Positions 37,123 to 48,701 of a stretch of DNA of 64,000 bases are shown here, piece by piece; position 1 is the first letter of the stretch; each line of letters opens with the position of its first letter. The position numbers and the translations under genes are program-made. Where the stretch lies: contig NW_022985190.1 of assembly GCF_010093535.1 (NCBI RefSeq), forward strand, positions 201,443 through 265,442, written 5' to 3'. Under the pieces are notes generated by a model, which saw nothing but the letters and a program-made list of their open reading frames with translations, was not told the origin of the DNA and made no database searches. This DNA comes from Lindgomyces ingoldianus (taxonomy: Eukaryota > Ascomycota > Dothideomycetes > Pleosporales > Lindgomycetaceae).

Positions 37123-37632
37123 TTAGCTCCGTATTTTTTGTCCTCTCTCAATTCCTCTCGCTTGTTCCCTTTCGATATTTCCTAACATTTTCGCCAACGT
37201 CTTCCTCCCCTCAATCCCTTCGTTCCACAACACCCACCACACGAACTGCCACCCCAACATAATTCCCCAGAAGACCAATTGAAAGCTTGTCTTCTTAGTT
37301 TTATGTTGAAAGTAGAGTTGCCCGACTAACGCGCCCGGCCACCCTCCTAGCAGTGCCATGGTATGGAGTGTAGCTTCCTTGACCCGCCATTCGAGATTGC
37401 GTGCTTGCATCTTATCGTAGCCGTAGAGAAGGAACGTAGCGACGCTCATCACACAGGTATAGAGGATGGCAGATACATAGCCTGTGCGCGCGGTGAAGCG
37501 GACGAGGCAGAAGGTGGGGAGGATGAGCGAGGACAAGCCGAGAGCCGTGGCAGCAGTTGGAGAACGCCGGCGTTGGGGACGTCGTGGAGCCATGGTTCCC
37601 TCTTGGCGGAAAGGCGAAGGAGACTGTTGCAT
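37123..37632 (-). CDS. DUF1294 membrane protein
   Basis: A single-exon gene of 169 residues (or 156 from the second Met at position 14). The DUF1294 core is clear: YGYDKMQARN, WRVKEATLHTMALLGGWPGA, then FQHKTKKTSFQLVFWG, followed by a membrane segment. There are two further hydrophobic segments in the first half (ALGLSSLILPTFCLV and TGYVSAILYTCVMSVATFLL), so three to four membrane passes. DUF1294 occurs in bacteria and fungi and its role is unknown. The gene is convergent with the small membrane-protein gene at 36509, with 140 bp between stops. Nothing suggests a break. Confidence 0.85.
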   Translation of the reverse strand: MQQSPSPFRQEGTMAPRRPQRRRSPTAATALGLSSLILPTFCLVRFTARTGYVSAILYTCVMSVATFLLYGYDKMQARNLEWRVKEATLHTMALLGGWPGALVGQLYFQHKTKKTSFQLVFWGIMLGWQFVWWVLWNEGIEGRKTLAKMLGNIEREQARGIERGQKIRS

Positions 37633-37971
37633 TGGACTCGATTAAGTCATTAATGCAGAACTCTCACGCAAAAAGGCAGGCTTCCAAGCCCCATGCTGAA
37701 ACGTTGATGCTGATCTCCAGAAATTTACACTAACCAAAATAGGCTAGACCAAGGAGCCCTCACCCACGTTCTCACGGTACGCCTCAGCGTTATCATCTCA
37801 ATCCTCCGTCAATTTAATACCAGAGAGGCTATCATTGCCGAATAGCCAAGCTCAGCACCACCTCCATATTTTGCTTAATCCTTTTTTTTACTTCACCGCT
37901 GATGTTACCTACGCCTTGCGTCAGTTCCGATATAATCACGAACAGGAATTGTCTCACAAACTACAGGCGGT

Positions 37972-38378
37972 ATGATTATTCACCTTGGAGCTGGGACTTG
38001 TGCCTCTGGCGTTGACATCCTAGATATCAACAAATCTCCCACGATGTTTTATCAATGGAGTAAGTGGGCCGCCAAAGCTTACCGGATTTATCTTCTCAAT
38101 CATATTTCTATTGATTAAGGAACTAACGCGTTGAGATGCCCGACTTGTGAGGCTGGGTTGCTCCGGATGTCAAGCCTGTTCATACATATCGCTACCCCAC
38201 CCTGTGGGGAGACATTGAATGGAGGGGCGACCAAAAAGCTCAAGCCCTGGCTGTAGAAGAGGCACCACGAGTATTAGCACTGTCACGAAGATTAGTAGGA
38301 GAGGGAGAGGCTGTGTTCATTTTATTGAAGCGGAAGGAGATGTACAATTTTCTCACTTTAGATGACACGAGTGAGTGA
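37972..38378 (+). CDS. Spliced 104-residue hypothetical protein
   Basis: Exon 1 (37972-38059) starts at ATG. A 92-nt intron has a GTAAGT donor, a CTAAC branch site at 38122-38126 and a GTGAG acceptor at 38151. Exon 2 (38152-38378) stays open to TGA. The spliced length is 105 codons with a clean joint (FYQW then SWVAPDVKP). Exon 2 lacks its own ATG, so a plain ORF scan misses it. It reads as a folded globular protein (VHTYRYPTLWGDIEW, then an amphipathic RVLALSRRLVGEGEAVFILL stretch). I know no family for it. A nearer AG at 38135 would give an early stop, which supports the chosen acceptor. The first exon's start is the least certain part. Confidence 0.45.
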
Positions 38379-39889
38379 AGACTAAGATTCTAGTTTAAAA
38401 GAAAGCCTGGCGATTTTGAACACAGTCCTTCGTGTAAATAGAATTGAACAAGAACCTCCTTATATGCAATCCCAAATCTAATCTACACTACCACATACAA
38501 TTTCAACGCATTTTTTAGCCATGCATCCTCAGGCACTTATAAAAATTATTTTTATGTCCTCAGGTATACGACGAAAGATTGAGAGTTTCAATAGAGTCTT
38601 AAGATGTTACAATCCCTTAAAATAGGCTAGAAGGGAAGAAACTAAATATTGATCATACATAGACATGATTGAGGGTATATCTAAAGATGAAAAATATACT
38701 GGGTTGAAAAGGAAGAGATGGTGATTGGGGAGGACGCTAGAGTGTGCTAATAGTGGCGCTAATTGTGTTCTGCTTCTACCCAAGTCTGTAGTCTCACACC
38801 TTGCTTTTACAGAATAGCAGGAGACACTTCACTGTAAAGGTAGCCCCCATTACCATTAACTTTAGATTGCAGTTCACAAACGAACGCTTCTCTTACTGTG
38901 GATCTAGGTAGGGCCTTCGTTCCAACTGAACGCGCTGTTGGGTGAAATAGCGAAGTTGAAAGTAGTGTGTCCTCTCTAGCTCATTGGGCATGTCAAGTCG
39001 CACAGAGCTGGCGCCTAGATACTCCATACAGGGTTAGTTTCCCCCAGCCACCTGTCTGAGCTTGTTATTAGCCGTTTCCACTAAATTTGAGCCATAGCTC
39101 ACCCATGTTCTGCACAGAAGGCTCATCCCAGTTCTCCTTTACAGTCAGCTTAGTTCTTATGCCCAAATCGTTTTCACTCAGCGATATAATTTAAGTTATA
39201 TGCAGACATTACGGTTTCCATGGGACAAAGACATAGCTATGATAGGAGTAGAAGGATGCCCAATTCTTTTAAATGCTAAGAGAAATCGGTTGGGAAGCGA
39301 TGTGGAGAGGGTGACACAACAAGGGAAGCTTGCGGCTTCACAGAATGTATTACAGTTATTTGTGCTTAAGACTATAAGAATGTTGCATTTCAGTAGGCAT
39401 GAGTTATAAAAGAAGTGATACATTGTGGACTAAGGGTCCAAGGAGCTATATACTTCATATAGTATAATGAGACGCCAAGCCCAAGGTTGATTGGGCAGCC
39501 CATTGTAGCGCCCTCCCACTTACGGGCAGATACTTCCTAGATCTGAGGAGGTTATAGACGGTCCTTAGCGGTGGGTCAATCCACACAGATAGACAGAAGG
39601 CCGCATTTGTAAGCCCAGAAGGCGCCAGCAAAGTCCCTGTTCCTAAACCTCCTCAAGGTCAAGGACGGCTCTCCCTCGTTCCTGCACCCACTACAACACT
39701 AGAACCACTTAGATTACTTTAAATTTCCTTCTCTAAACGCTTCATTGTATTCATGATAGTAAACCTTCTGAGATATGCAAAGAATCTGCTTCGAGAACCT
39801 CCATTAACGCCGCCCAGCTAGCCTATACGCCATGAAGCGAGTATAGAGGAGCTTAATACGAACCCATCGTCGTCTCCTACGCGCTAACT
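38379..39889. other. Intergenic, nothing recognised
   Basis: About 1.5 kb of moderately AT-rich DNA precedes the dead kinase. An ORF pair near 39200-39420 on both strands has no domain. I see no repeats or termini. Confidence 0.4.
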
Positions 39890-41013
39890 ATAATACTAAC
39901 CATGACTATGCAACCCTCAAAGTGTTCACTCGTGAAGGACTCGATCAAGCTGAATTCGTAATTTACCAATGACTAAGCCAAGGGAACAAGTCACGCCCGT
40001 TTGTTAGAACCTATTTAGAATTATTTACTATCCCGAGATCTGAAGGAGACTACAAATGTCTTGTGCAGAAGCCTATGTAGGGATATCTTTGAAAGTATTC
40101 TGAATCGCAATCCCTCGCATCGGTTACCGGATACAGTGCTTAAACCAATTCTAGCTCAGGTATTCCTCGCGCTCGACTACATGCATACCGGGTGCCAGCT
40201 AGTACACACATGTGGGTTTAAAAACTAAGGATGCCTTGCCCTAGCTATCTTGCAGATATCAAAGGCGATAATATCCTCATGGAAATCATAGATGAATCAA
40301 TCCTTGAGTCATCTACCTAAGGGAAATTCAAGACACCTTCTGCACGTAAAACCATTAATACCACTACAATATATGCATCCCAGGTTTTTGTTAATGTACT
40401 TAAACGGTTTAGCAGAGCAGTTCTTGGCGATTTTGGATCTGCAGCCCGAGGCGACAAGAAGTTGAATCACTACGCCCAACCCCAAGTCTACCGGCCTCCA
40501 GAAGTTATGCTCAAGGCCGAGTGGGGCTACCCTGTGGATATCTGGAAGGATGGTTGCATGGTTCGTTCCTCTGAATTCCGGCTGCGTCACGTTAATGTCT
40601 CTACATCACAACAGGTTTGAGGTCTTTTCGAAGACGAGCATTTGTTCTATGGCAGGGGGCCGGATGGAAGCGGAAATAGAACACGTGCTATCCCGCCGAA
40701 ATCATCTCAGTGCTAGGGCCGCTTCAGTTGGAATTGGTACAGAGGGGCGAGTGGAGCAATGAGTTCTTTGGCTTAACTAAAACTAAAAAGTCGAGCTTCC
40801 GATTCTCGACCCGGCCTAGAGGAATTAGAAGGAACCTACCAAGGAAAAAAGCAGGATGACTTTCTACAGTTGATGAGGTGTATGCTAAAGTGGAAGCCTG
40901 AGGATCGGAAAACTGCGGGCGAGTTATATCATCACCTGTATCTGGAAGGCTCGATGTGGTCAGAGCGATGTGTTATTCGTGCTGGTTGTCCTTCAATGGG
41001 CACCCATAATTAG
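39890..41013 (+). pseudogene. SRPK-like protein kinase pseudogene
   Basis: Degraded remains of a fungal SRPK-type (SR-protein) kinase are spread over several frames. Readable blocks in order are TLKVFTREGLDQAEF, LFTIPRSEGDYKCLVQKPM, a frameshift near 40078, then ESILNRNPSHRLPD, FLALDYMHTGCQLVHT, DIKGDNILME, VLGDFGSAARGDKK, YRPPEVMLKAEWGYPVDIW and FLQLMRCMLKWKPEDRKTA. The HTDIKxDNI form and DFGSA are typical of this family. In-frame TGA and TAG codons replace Gln or Trp positions, as C-to-T change on either strand would do. The N-terminal lobe with the glycine loop is not recognisable. It is dead and probably old. Confidence 0.85.
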
Positions 41014-41501
41014 TTTTATATGTAGTTCAGGTTTCACTAAGAGAATTTTGAGAATATAATTAAATTCGCCTGAAACTCGTGACATCAGATGCTCTGCTAT
41101 CATTCCGGAGTCGCCAATGACGTTGTATATATGACCATTCCGCACTTCCATCGTTTAATTGGAACCTGATATTCATCATGGCACCCATATTTCCCGTTCT
41201 ATTGCGCTAAAAGGTTATATCTTTGCAAGTAATCGACCTTTTACGTTGTCAATTCTGTTCTTACATGTTGCTAGTCATCTGGGCATTGAGGGGCCATGAT
41301 TGGGATTAAGTATGAGAAGATCGGCTATATGTAAGATCTAGTAATATAGTCTGCTGGTCGTGGGCTGCGCTTATAATTTAGATGTGGAGCGCACCCTCAT
41401 GTTGAGTAAAGTTGCCTCGCGCACTCTCAGAAACAACTAGATTGATAGCGCAGGATTTCTTGTGATTGACATTCAATTCATAGAGACTAAACTAACTCTC
41501 A
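41014..41501. other. Intergenic between dead kinase and HET gene
   Basis: Nothing recognised in 488 bp of AT-richer DNA. It likely includes the 3' untranslated region of the HET-domain gene. Confidence 0.4.
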
Positions 41502-43612
41502 TCACACCAACCATAGCTCGGAGAGATTGCTCGCCTTCCTCGGTACAGCTAGTCCCGTGGATGAAATGTCAAAGCCCAGCCTACCAATATCCTCTGAGGA
41601 ATCCGTGCTGAATTGACCAACCCTCTGAAATGAGCTGGACCCATAATCAACTAATTTTGTCAATATCAATCCAACCAGCCGTGTGCTTGACGGTATAGGG
41701 GGAATCCATGGATGCAACGACAGCACAGGTAGTAAATACATCTCCTGGTTTCCTGCATCTGGATTGGCGTCTGCAAAATCAAGATGTAACTTCGCCTCCA
41801 GAGGCCTTGATCCGAGGCTATTGTAAGAATTGCCATCCGAGCTCTGCTCTTGGAGAATGGATAAAGTACCAGTTAACCAAATAGATATCGATGAATATGA
41901 GGGTATCTCGCATATGGACAGGTCCTCGTGTCTCACAACATGTGTGATGGTGATCAAATCCTGACGATCGGAACATAAATCTACTGATAGCACTTGCCCT
42001 ATAGTCAGGGCCCAGGACCATGATGGTACACCAAGCTGTGTTGGGGCCCTTAGCGTCGGTCGTGGAACGCGCCAAAGTAGTTGCTCGATCAGCTTCGACC
42101 GCCAGAGCCCGCAGAGATATTCATCGCCTGTAGTGTCCGCAAAGAGCCGGGCGACTCCTGCTAAGGCGGGGAGCCTATCTTCGCTGCGTGTCAAGGCACG
42201 GGACGAATAGCTTTCAAGAAGGTGGTTCCATAAATTTTGAATTTGTAAAGTCATGTTTCCTGCGCCTGCGTCCCGTTTGCTTTCCTTCCGCCCATCCAGA
42301 GAATCCCATAGAATGGTGAGATTTTTTAAGCCCTCATGGTAGGGGATCCCACGTAGAAAGCGTTCACATTTGGTCTCTTGGAAGCATTCCCACATGATTT
42401 GATTCCCCGTGAAGTAGAGGACACGAGGAGCGAGCAAACACTCTTGGAAGACCCAACCACGGTTATGAAGAGTTCCTTGTGCTAACTGTCGATTCCAGTA
42501 TTCTTTGTCGAACAGCACAAACGACTCCCCTAGGTGTTTCAAAGCTCCAGAGGGCGCTGTAATCGTGCGAGGCAAATGTTCCTCCTTGTTTCTTTGCCTG
42601 AATAGCCCACTATCTTGGTCAATCGCGGCTGTTGCTGCAATATTGCACGTTGAATGGCTGTAGACATATCGCATCGTAGGTGCTTCACTGGACCAATCAG
42701 TACTGAAGTCCTGTATGATGCAGAGCGCATCTATCCACAAGTACCGAATAGAGAAGTGCCGAGCAATTGAAACTGCATCCTGAAAGGTCTTTGGAAGCTG
42801 TGATATGGGAAGTCCTTGATGTAGCATGTCAATATTGCCTTGGAGAAGTCTTAGGCTACTTGTTGATCCCCACCGATAGCTAAGAGTCATGTACTTCACT
42901 GGCCCTGGTGGTAATGAAGAACAAGTACGAAGATGCCACATGTCCCCATGCTTAAGCCCGATGTCGACGAGTCGTGTCGGTCTCCAATCCGTGTCCTCGT
43001 TCAAAGGTATTTGACATTGATTGTGAGAATTGAAACAGCTTTTATACCAGTCCAGTGCCAAGTCTAGCGAAGCAACCGATGAGGTGCTAATGTCCATGTT
43101 GAGAGTGTCAACTCGACTAACATTGTTTTCAGCTGTGAGACGAGATCAGCACCATGGCTTGTAGGAGCCTCAGCCTCACCCTTTGTGCAAAGATTGCAAG
43201 AAAAGAGCATCTCTTAGCCAGGAGGATGGAGCGTACCTGAAGTTGGTATGAGTCGGAACTTGATAACTGAACAGCGCGATAAAAGATCCCCAGAACTTTG
43301 GGTTGAGAGGTAAGGGTAGACTTCCACCTTTGACAACGACCCTTCTCGCTCATCCTCATAAATGCTGCACGTTGTCTTGATGTCATGCGCTAAATTCACT
43401 GTATCGTTCTTTTGGTACCCTTTCTTGATATTGTTCCATACAATAGAGCAGATGGAGCAATGCTCAGCTTCTGCTTGTATTAGCGATGCTTCAGATGTAT
43501 GATGCGATTTCCGTGTGATGGTTGCATCCATGAAGTACATGTGGAACACATCCTTGCAGGCTCTACATAAATTAACAGAACCGAAACAATGAATTTCCAG
43601 CTTGGGGTGCAT
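41502..43612 (-). CDS. HET-domain protein
   Basis: A heterokaryon-incompatibility (HET) domain protein. In characterised fungi such proteins (for example HET-6, TOL) trigger cell death after non-self fusion. Two exons (43237-43612 and 41502-43132) with a 104-nt intron (GTACGC...CACAG) give 668 residues. The N-terminal 100 residues contain paired cysteines (LCRACKDVF, EHCSICSIVW), a common zinc-binding-like preface. The HET domain starts near residue 205 with YMTLSYRWG, followed by LPKTFQDAVSIARHF, then YLWIDALCIIQD, and ends with RGWVFQECLLAPRVLYF near 360. The C-terminal third is the usual variable region. The gene is intact despite lying 250 bp from a RIP-mutated element. Specific role unknown. 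Confidence 0.92.
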
Positions 43613-44120
43613 TCTATCACAGGGTGGTTTGAAACAAATCAGGAGACTATAGGTCGCTGCGCTCGCACCTAGCCGCAGAAATAGGTGATCAACCGAGCCT
43701 CGTAATCACTGCCCCGCCAAGCAAGGCTATCAACCAGGCAGCAGAATATTGGATATCGAGGCTGATATGCGGGGTCATGATCAAGTGGGTTCCATTTCCG
43801 GTGAATGGAAAAAGCATTGTTGGCGCTAACTTAGCTCTCAAACCTCAGAGCTGAACTCGAACTTAAGTACGGCGGACTGTTAGCTGGTGAAGGGAAAAAA
43901 CTAATTGCTAATTGCTTAGAAGCATTTTAGGTATAAAACACTATAGTATTTTACTAGGCAAAACATACTATAACGCATTTATATAATGTTTTTTAAAGAT
44001 CTAAGGAGTAAAGAGTTGTTTTATGTAACTGTATTGCAACTGCCTTTTATAGCAACTGCCTTTACTACAGCGTTGTACAATAATTGTAGATACTTACTGC
44101 CACCACTACTCTTCCACATC

Positions 44121-44225
44121 TACTACTACTATAGCAGTAGCAGCAACAATAACAGTAATAATAGTAATAACAGTAGCAACAGCAACAGCAGCAGCAGCAG
44201 CAATAATAATAACAATAATAATAAT
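44121..44225 (+). repeat. Trinucleotide microsatellite inside the element
   Basis: CAG, CAA, AAT and AGT-type triplets run for about 105 bp. In one frame they would code for alternating Ser and Asn. They form the only long open frame (43986-44252) in this AT-rich element, which reflects the repeat rather than a real gene. It may descend from a Gln-rich coding segment of the original transposon protein. Confidence 0.75.
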
Positions 44226-44519
44226 GTAAGCATTAAGCTTGTAGTATTTTAATTACTCTTATTATATAAAGCTAACACTTAAAATAGAGCTTTTATTTTC
44301 TATAATGCTGCTGTTACTACTGCTAACTAAGCTAGCGCTAATATTAATCTTGTCCTACATGTAGGATAGCAGTAGCTAGCTCTACTAGCTTATAGTCTAC
44401 AGGCCTGTGCATTGCTAGCCCTTTTAGGGCAGAATGTAGAGTTTATATATAGCAGTATATCCTCTTATTAAATAGCTTTACATAGGCCTTTATATATTAA
44501 CACTATTCTTATATAATCT

Positions 44520-44682
44520 TGCAGAAGGGCAGTAGACAACCTGTGCAGCGCATGCTATAGCGCTGTCTTAGGCCCACAACTGTTCCTAGAGTGCTGCTGC
44601 GCTAAGGGGCACTTTAGCAAAGCATGTAGCAATTACAAATAGTGTAACTATGCTAGTTACTGCTCTATAAAAGAAAAGGGTA
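44520..44682 (+). pseudogene. Relic of a DUF3716-like cysteine-rich domain
   Basis: One + strand frame reads CRRAVDNLCSACYSAVLGP, then LECCCAKGHFSKACSNYK, a TAG, and CNYASYCS. The spacing C-x2-C, Gly-Pro, Cys, Gly-x-Phe, AC-x-N and a final CS fits the fungal DUF3716 domain as I remember it, a short cysteine-rich motif of unknown role. It is the least AT-rich part of the element interior. Upstream and downstream frames are broken. It may be cargo or part of the element's own protein. Assignment is from memory of the motif, so moderate at best. Confidence 0.4.
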
Positions 44683-47600
44683 ATAATAAGCTAGCTAGTA
44701 AACTTTTATATTTAGGCTATAACCTAGAGATTAGTAGTGCTAGTAATAGTTTATAGTAGTAGCCTATTTTTATTAAAAATAAACCTGCTAAGGCTTTAGC
44801 TAATAATGCAATAGTTTTAGCTTAAAGTACATATAATATTTTTTTTAAAAGTAGTAAAGCGCTCTAGCTATAAAAGTTATCTATAGCACCTAGCTATATA
44901 AAGATGTCTGTAGCACTTAGTTAAAGCTTATACTTTTGTGCAGTAACTAGGATAAGTAGCTGTTAAATAGTAAAACTAAACTAAGCTAGTAAATAAAAGA
45001 AATAAATTAAATTATTATATAAAACATACTACTTCTTAATACTATAAAGCTAATAAGGCACTTAAGAATTAACATTAAATAGCTAAAATAGTGCTTACTT
45101 ATAATTATATAAAAGCATTTTTTTATTTTTTTTATTTTTAATAAAGCTTAATTTTTGCTTAACTTTTTTCTTTTTTACTAGCTTTTTCTCCTTTTTAACT
45201 TTAGTCTGCTTAGTAGAGGGTTTATATAAAAAGATTTTATTCTAAGCTACTATAGTTACCTTATATACTAGGTATAAAGTTATGCTTTAGTTACTTTTCT
45301 TAAAGTATCTACTTTCTAGTAAGTCTTTAATTATATAATAATTCTTAGCACTTTTTAGAAAATGTGTAACATAATCTTTACTAATATTTATAATAAGATA
45401 TAGTTTAGAATAGCCTTTAGTAATTAAAAAATTAAATTATATAAGCTTTTTAAAAAGGCTGTTCTTAACAAACTTAGTATAGCTTATAAAAGGCGCGTTC
45501 TAAAGCTATATCTAGGTCTAATCTACTATGTATTAGATATTAGCTAATATACAAGAGGGTATTATATATAGCTGTTTAATACTATTAATTTACTTACACT
45601 TATTAATTACCTTATATTATATAAAGTAGAGGATTACAAGAATAGAAAGCTTAGCTATTATATAGCCTTAAATAAAAAGTAAAGATGTACACTAGATTAA
45701 CTACTAACATGCTAATTCTACTAGTATATGTAAAGTAGCTTATATAGAAGAGATAAACATTTCTTTTTTTACACTCTTAAGTATATTCTTTAGACAGATT
45801 ATCTCTTCTTTATCTTATATAATTTATGTAAGTGTAAGAGGTTAAATTTAAATGCTATAGTCTAAATAAAACTTATATTTAGTAAACTACTTACTATAAA
45901 ACTATTCTATAGTAAGATAAAACTTATCTTAGGCACTTATAGTAATAATAAATTATACATTATATAAGAGAAAGAACTAAAGAAAGAACTAAAAAAGAAA
46001 CTATAAAAAATTTAAATATACTATAGAAAAAATAAAGGCTTAGTTACTACATCTACATAAATCTACTAAGCTAAATTAGGATTAATAGGCATCTTTTTAC
46101 TAAAGTTAGTTTTAAGATTAACATCTTAAACTATGTCTTAATTACCTTAGTTAAATTAGATACTTTTATATTAAGTATATTATATAAAACTTTACTTGCT
46201 AATTTTACGCTTTAATAAGTAACTTAAGTAAAGACAGTACAGGCTAAAGACTGTTCTAGATATAGTATTATACTTTTACTTAAAGCTAAAGATAAACATC
46301 TAGATATAGTGTTATATAATTTTAAAAGTTAGAGTAAGCTGCAGCTACGCTGTTAAATCTAAGCAAATTTAGTACCCTATTGCACTACTAAAGCGTATCC
46401 TATAGGAGGTAGGCATTTATATTCTAACTATTAACCCTTTTCTTAATTATACAAAGCTAATTAGCATTAAATAAAAAAGCCTAGTTCTAGATATAGGCTT
46501 TAAAATAGTAATAAAGTATAAAAGGCTTTTTAACTACACTGTTTAGATAGTTCTTTTGCCTTTAAATTAAATGTGTGTTCTATAGTTATACAAAGCTATA
46601 TAGTTCCTTATAAAGTATAAAAATATATATAGCATAAATAGTAAGCTAATTAGCTAAGCTATTTTTTAAAAAAAAGCCTTAGGTTTAAAAGTAGTAAAAG
46701 TAATCCTGCTTAAAGTAAAATAAAGTAATAAGTATTATATAAAATACTAACTTACTAATAAAAGAGAAAGCTCTTTAAAAGTTACTACTACTAAGCTTTA
46801 ATCTACTAATTTAATGTACTTATGCTGTAAAAGTAGCACTAATTAAATAAAAGCTTAGGCTCTATAAACTTTTAAAGCTAGTAATAAGCATCTACTAGCA
46901 TAACTATCTCTGTCTTTTAATTAGATTATATAAAATGTAGTTACTACTTTATTTCTTTAAGTGTCTTAAGAAACTAGCAAAGGCAGCTAATAGTAGTGTA
47001 GGCAGAGATTCTAACATAAATCTATACAATGTATTATAAGTACACGTTAATACATGCATAGATCTCTACGCTGTATAGTTTTAGCTTACTATAGCTATTA
47101 ATAGACTAAATAAAGTTTAGGCTAGGAACAATATACTCTTTATAGTGTTGCTGCAGGTTGCGCTTGCAGCGCTCTACTGCCTTATAGTTTATTATATAAT
47201 AGATGTAAAATAACTAGTCCTATGTAATAATATAGCTATGTTAATAAAAGTGTGTATAAAGATACTTTTACTTATACTTATTAATAACACCTTTCTTTAG
47301 CTTTTAACTAATAAGTTATTATATAAGCTTATTTACTTACTAGCTTTATTTAACACTTTACACTTTTTTATATAATCTAAGCTTAAATTAAAGTTATATA
47401 AGCATATATTTTCTAATTTAAAAGCCTTTATTATATAGTATATAAAGCATATTTAAATCTTTAAGCTTAACTTTAAAAAATAGCACCTAGATCTAATTTT
47501 TAACTTTATTTTTAACCTTAGTAAAAAAGTGTTGCTTTATATTCTATGTTTAAAACTACTGCTTAATTATATAAAAAGTAATATAGACTTAAAACTTTTT

Positions 47601-48079
47601 AAAAAGGTAAGTAGCTATCTATGTGTATGTAACACCTTTATAAAAAAGCCTAAGTAGATAGAGTTAGTATAGTTTAAGGTTAATCTTAGAACGTCCTCTT
47701 ACATTGCCACTATATTAGTAAGCACTTGTATAATGTAACTATTTAAAAGACGCTTACTAGGCATTATAAAATTAACATGTATAAACGTGTATAAAATAAT
47801 TATAAAGTTATAAGTAGCTAAAGGCTATAATTATGTGCAGGGTAAAGAATTTTTAAATTAGCAATTAGTTTTTTCCCTTCACCAGCTAACAGTCCGCCGT
47901 ACTTAAGGCTAGTGGGCTCCCTCAAACAAGCTCCCCAAACCCATCAACATTTGCCAGTAAGAACGCGATTCAAGAAAACCAGATAAAGAAAATCCAAGTT
48001 CATTTCTCGCAAGTAGGTTGTATTCCATTAACAGCAGATATCACTGACTCATTCTAACAAAATACAAGTCTATTAAGCA

Positions 48080-48265
48080 ATGTGCACATGGAAATTTCAT
48101 CGTACAGAATACTCTGGCTGCAAATGCCAGAAGGAGGTGGCCAAGCTCGACGAATACTGCGGGACCCAGCACGAAGTTGGAAAGCCGAATGGCATAGCAG
48201 CAGCAGATCAGACGACTACGACGTCTAAAAGTGGGAACTGTCCGACATGTCAGCAAAGCCAGTGA
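48080..48265 (+). CDS. Small cysteine-rich protein
   Basis: A single exon codes for 61 residues starting MCTWKFHRTEYSGCKCQK. Cysteines sit at positions 2, 14, 16, 27, 54 and 57, the last two as a CPTC pair. There is no signal peptide, so it is probably intracellular and metal-binding rather than a secreted effector. A Thr-rich linker separates the two cysteine groups. Similar short proteins with an MC-x-W/F-x-F-H start exist in many filamentous ascomycetes, without known role. It starts only 173 bp beyond the end of the 4-kb element, and its composition is normal, so it escaped RIP. Confidence 0.6.
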   Translation: MCTWKFHRTEYSGCKCQKEVAKLDEYCGTQHEVGKPNGIAAADQTTTTSKSGNCPTCQQSQ

Positions 48266-48701
48266 GGGAGAACAAGGCATCGTATCTTTATGTAACGATA
48301 ATCATAGAGATAGATTAGAAAGAATTGGACGATTCAGGGGCTTGCTGAAAATCTCAACGGATTTTTTGTGTCCATACCGACCTGACAGTTGTTATAGAGC
48401 TAGCTAAGCCGCGAAGTCTATTTGAAGGCGCTCGTACTTGAAGCATTGAGAATACGAGGAGCCTGATCTAGTCTAGGTGTCTGTCGCCGAAGCGTGAATA
48501 AGTGTCAATACGTATTTATAGATCTCCAGTCATCTGAACGGAGAGGGGTGCGGGAAGCCACGGCGGCCCAAGCCCTACCTGATCCTTATCTGAAAGCCTT
48601 ATCTCAGCCCGATCCGCTACAAATTTTTTTGAACAGCCACCTACTTTATATGTGATTCCAAGCCCATCGCCCATCTCAGGATCTAAAACTCAACAGAACC
48701 A
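48266..48701. other. Intergenic between small Cys-rich gene and kinase
   Basis: This 436-bp spacer should contain the promoter of the kinase gene. An AT-rich TTTATATG stretch lies about 55 bp before its start codon. No ORF of note was seen. Confidence 0.4.

Larger units (their letters stand above)
43862..47907. mobile_element. 4.05-kb RIP-mutated DNA transposon with perfect 52-bp terminal inverted repeats
   Basis: Positions 43862-43913 and 47856-47907 are exact inverted copies of 52 bp, beginning CTTAAGTACGGCGGACTG. CTTAAG is palindromic, so the true duplication may be TTAA or CTTAAG, with GTACGG or TACGG as the terminus. The interior is very AT-rich and has no intact ORF, while the termini keep normal composition. 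A + strand relic at about 44520-44680 shows a cysteine-spaced domain, and a trinucleotide repeat lies at 44121-44225. TTAA duplication occurs in piggyBac, Kolobok and Sola3 elements, but no transposase is readable, so the superfamily is open. Uninterrupted flanks indicate one simple insertion. Confidence 0.85.

Noticed and set aside
43986..44252. 88-codon Ser/Asn-rich ORF inside the 4-kb element
   Set aside because: Its open frame is produced by a trinucleotide repeat. The rest of the element has no intact coding sequence.
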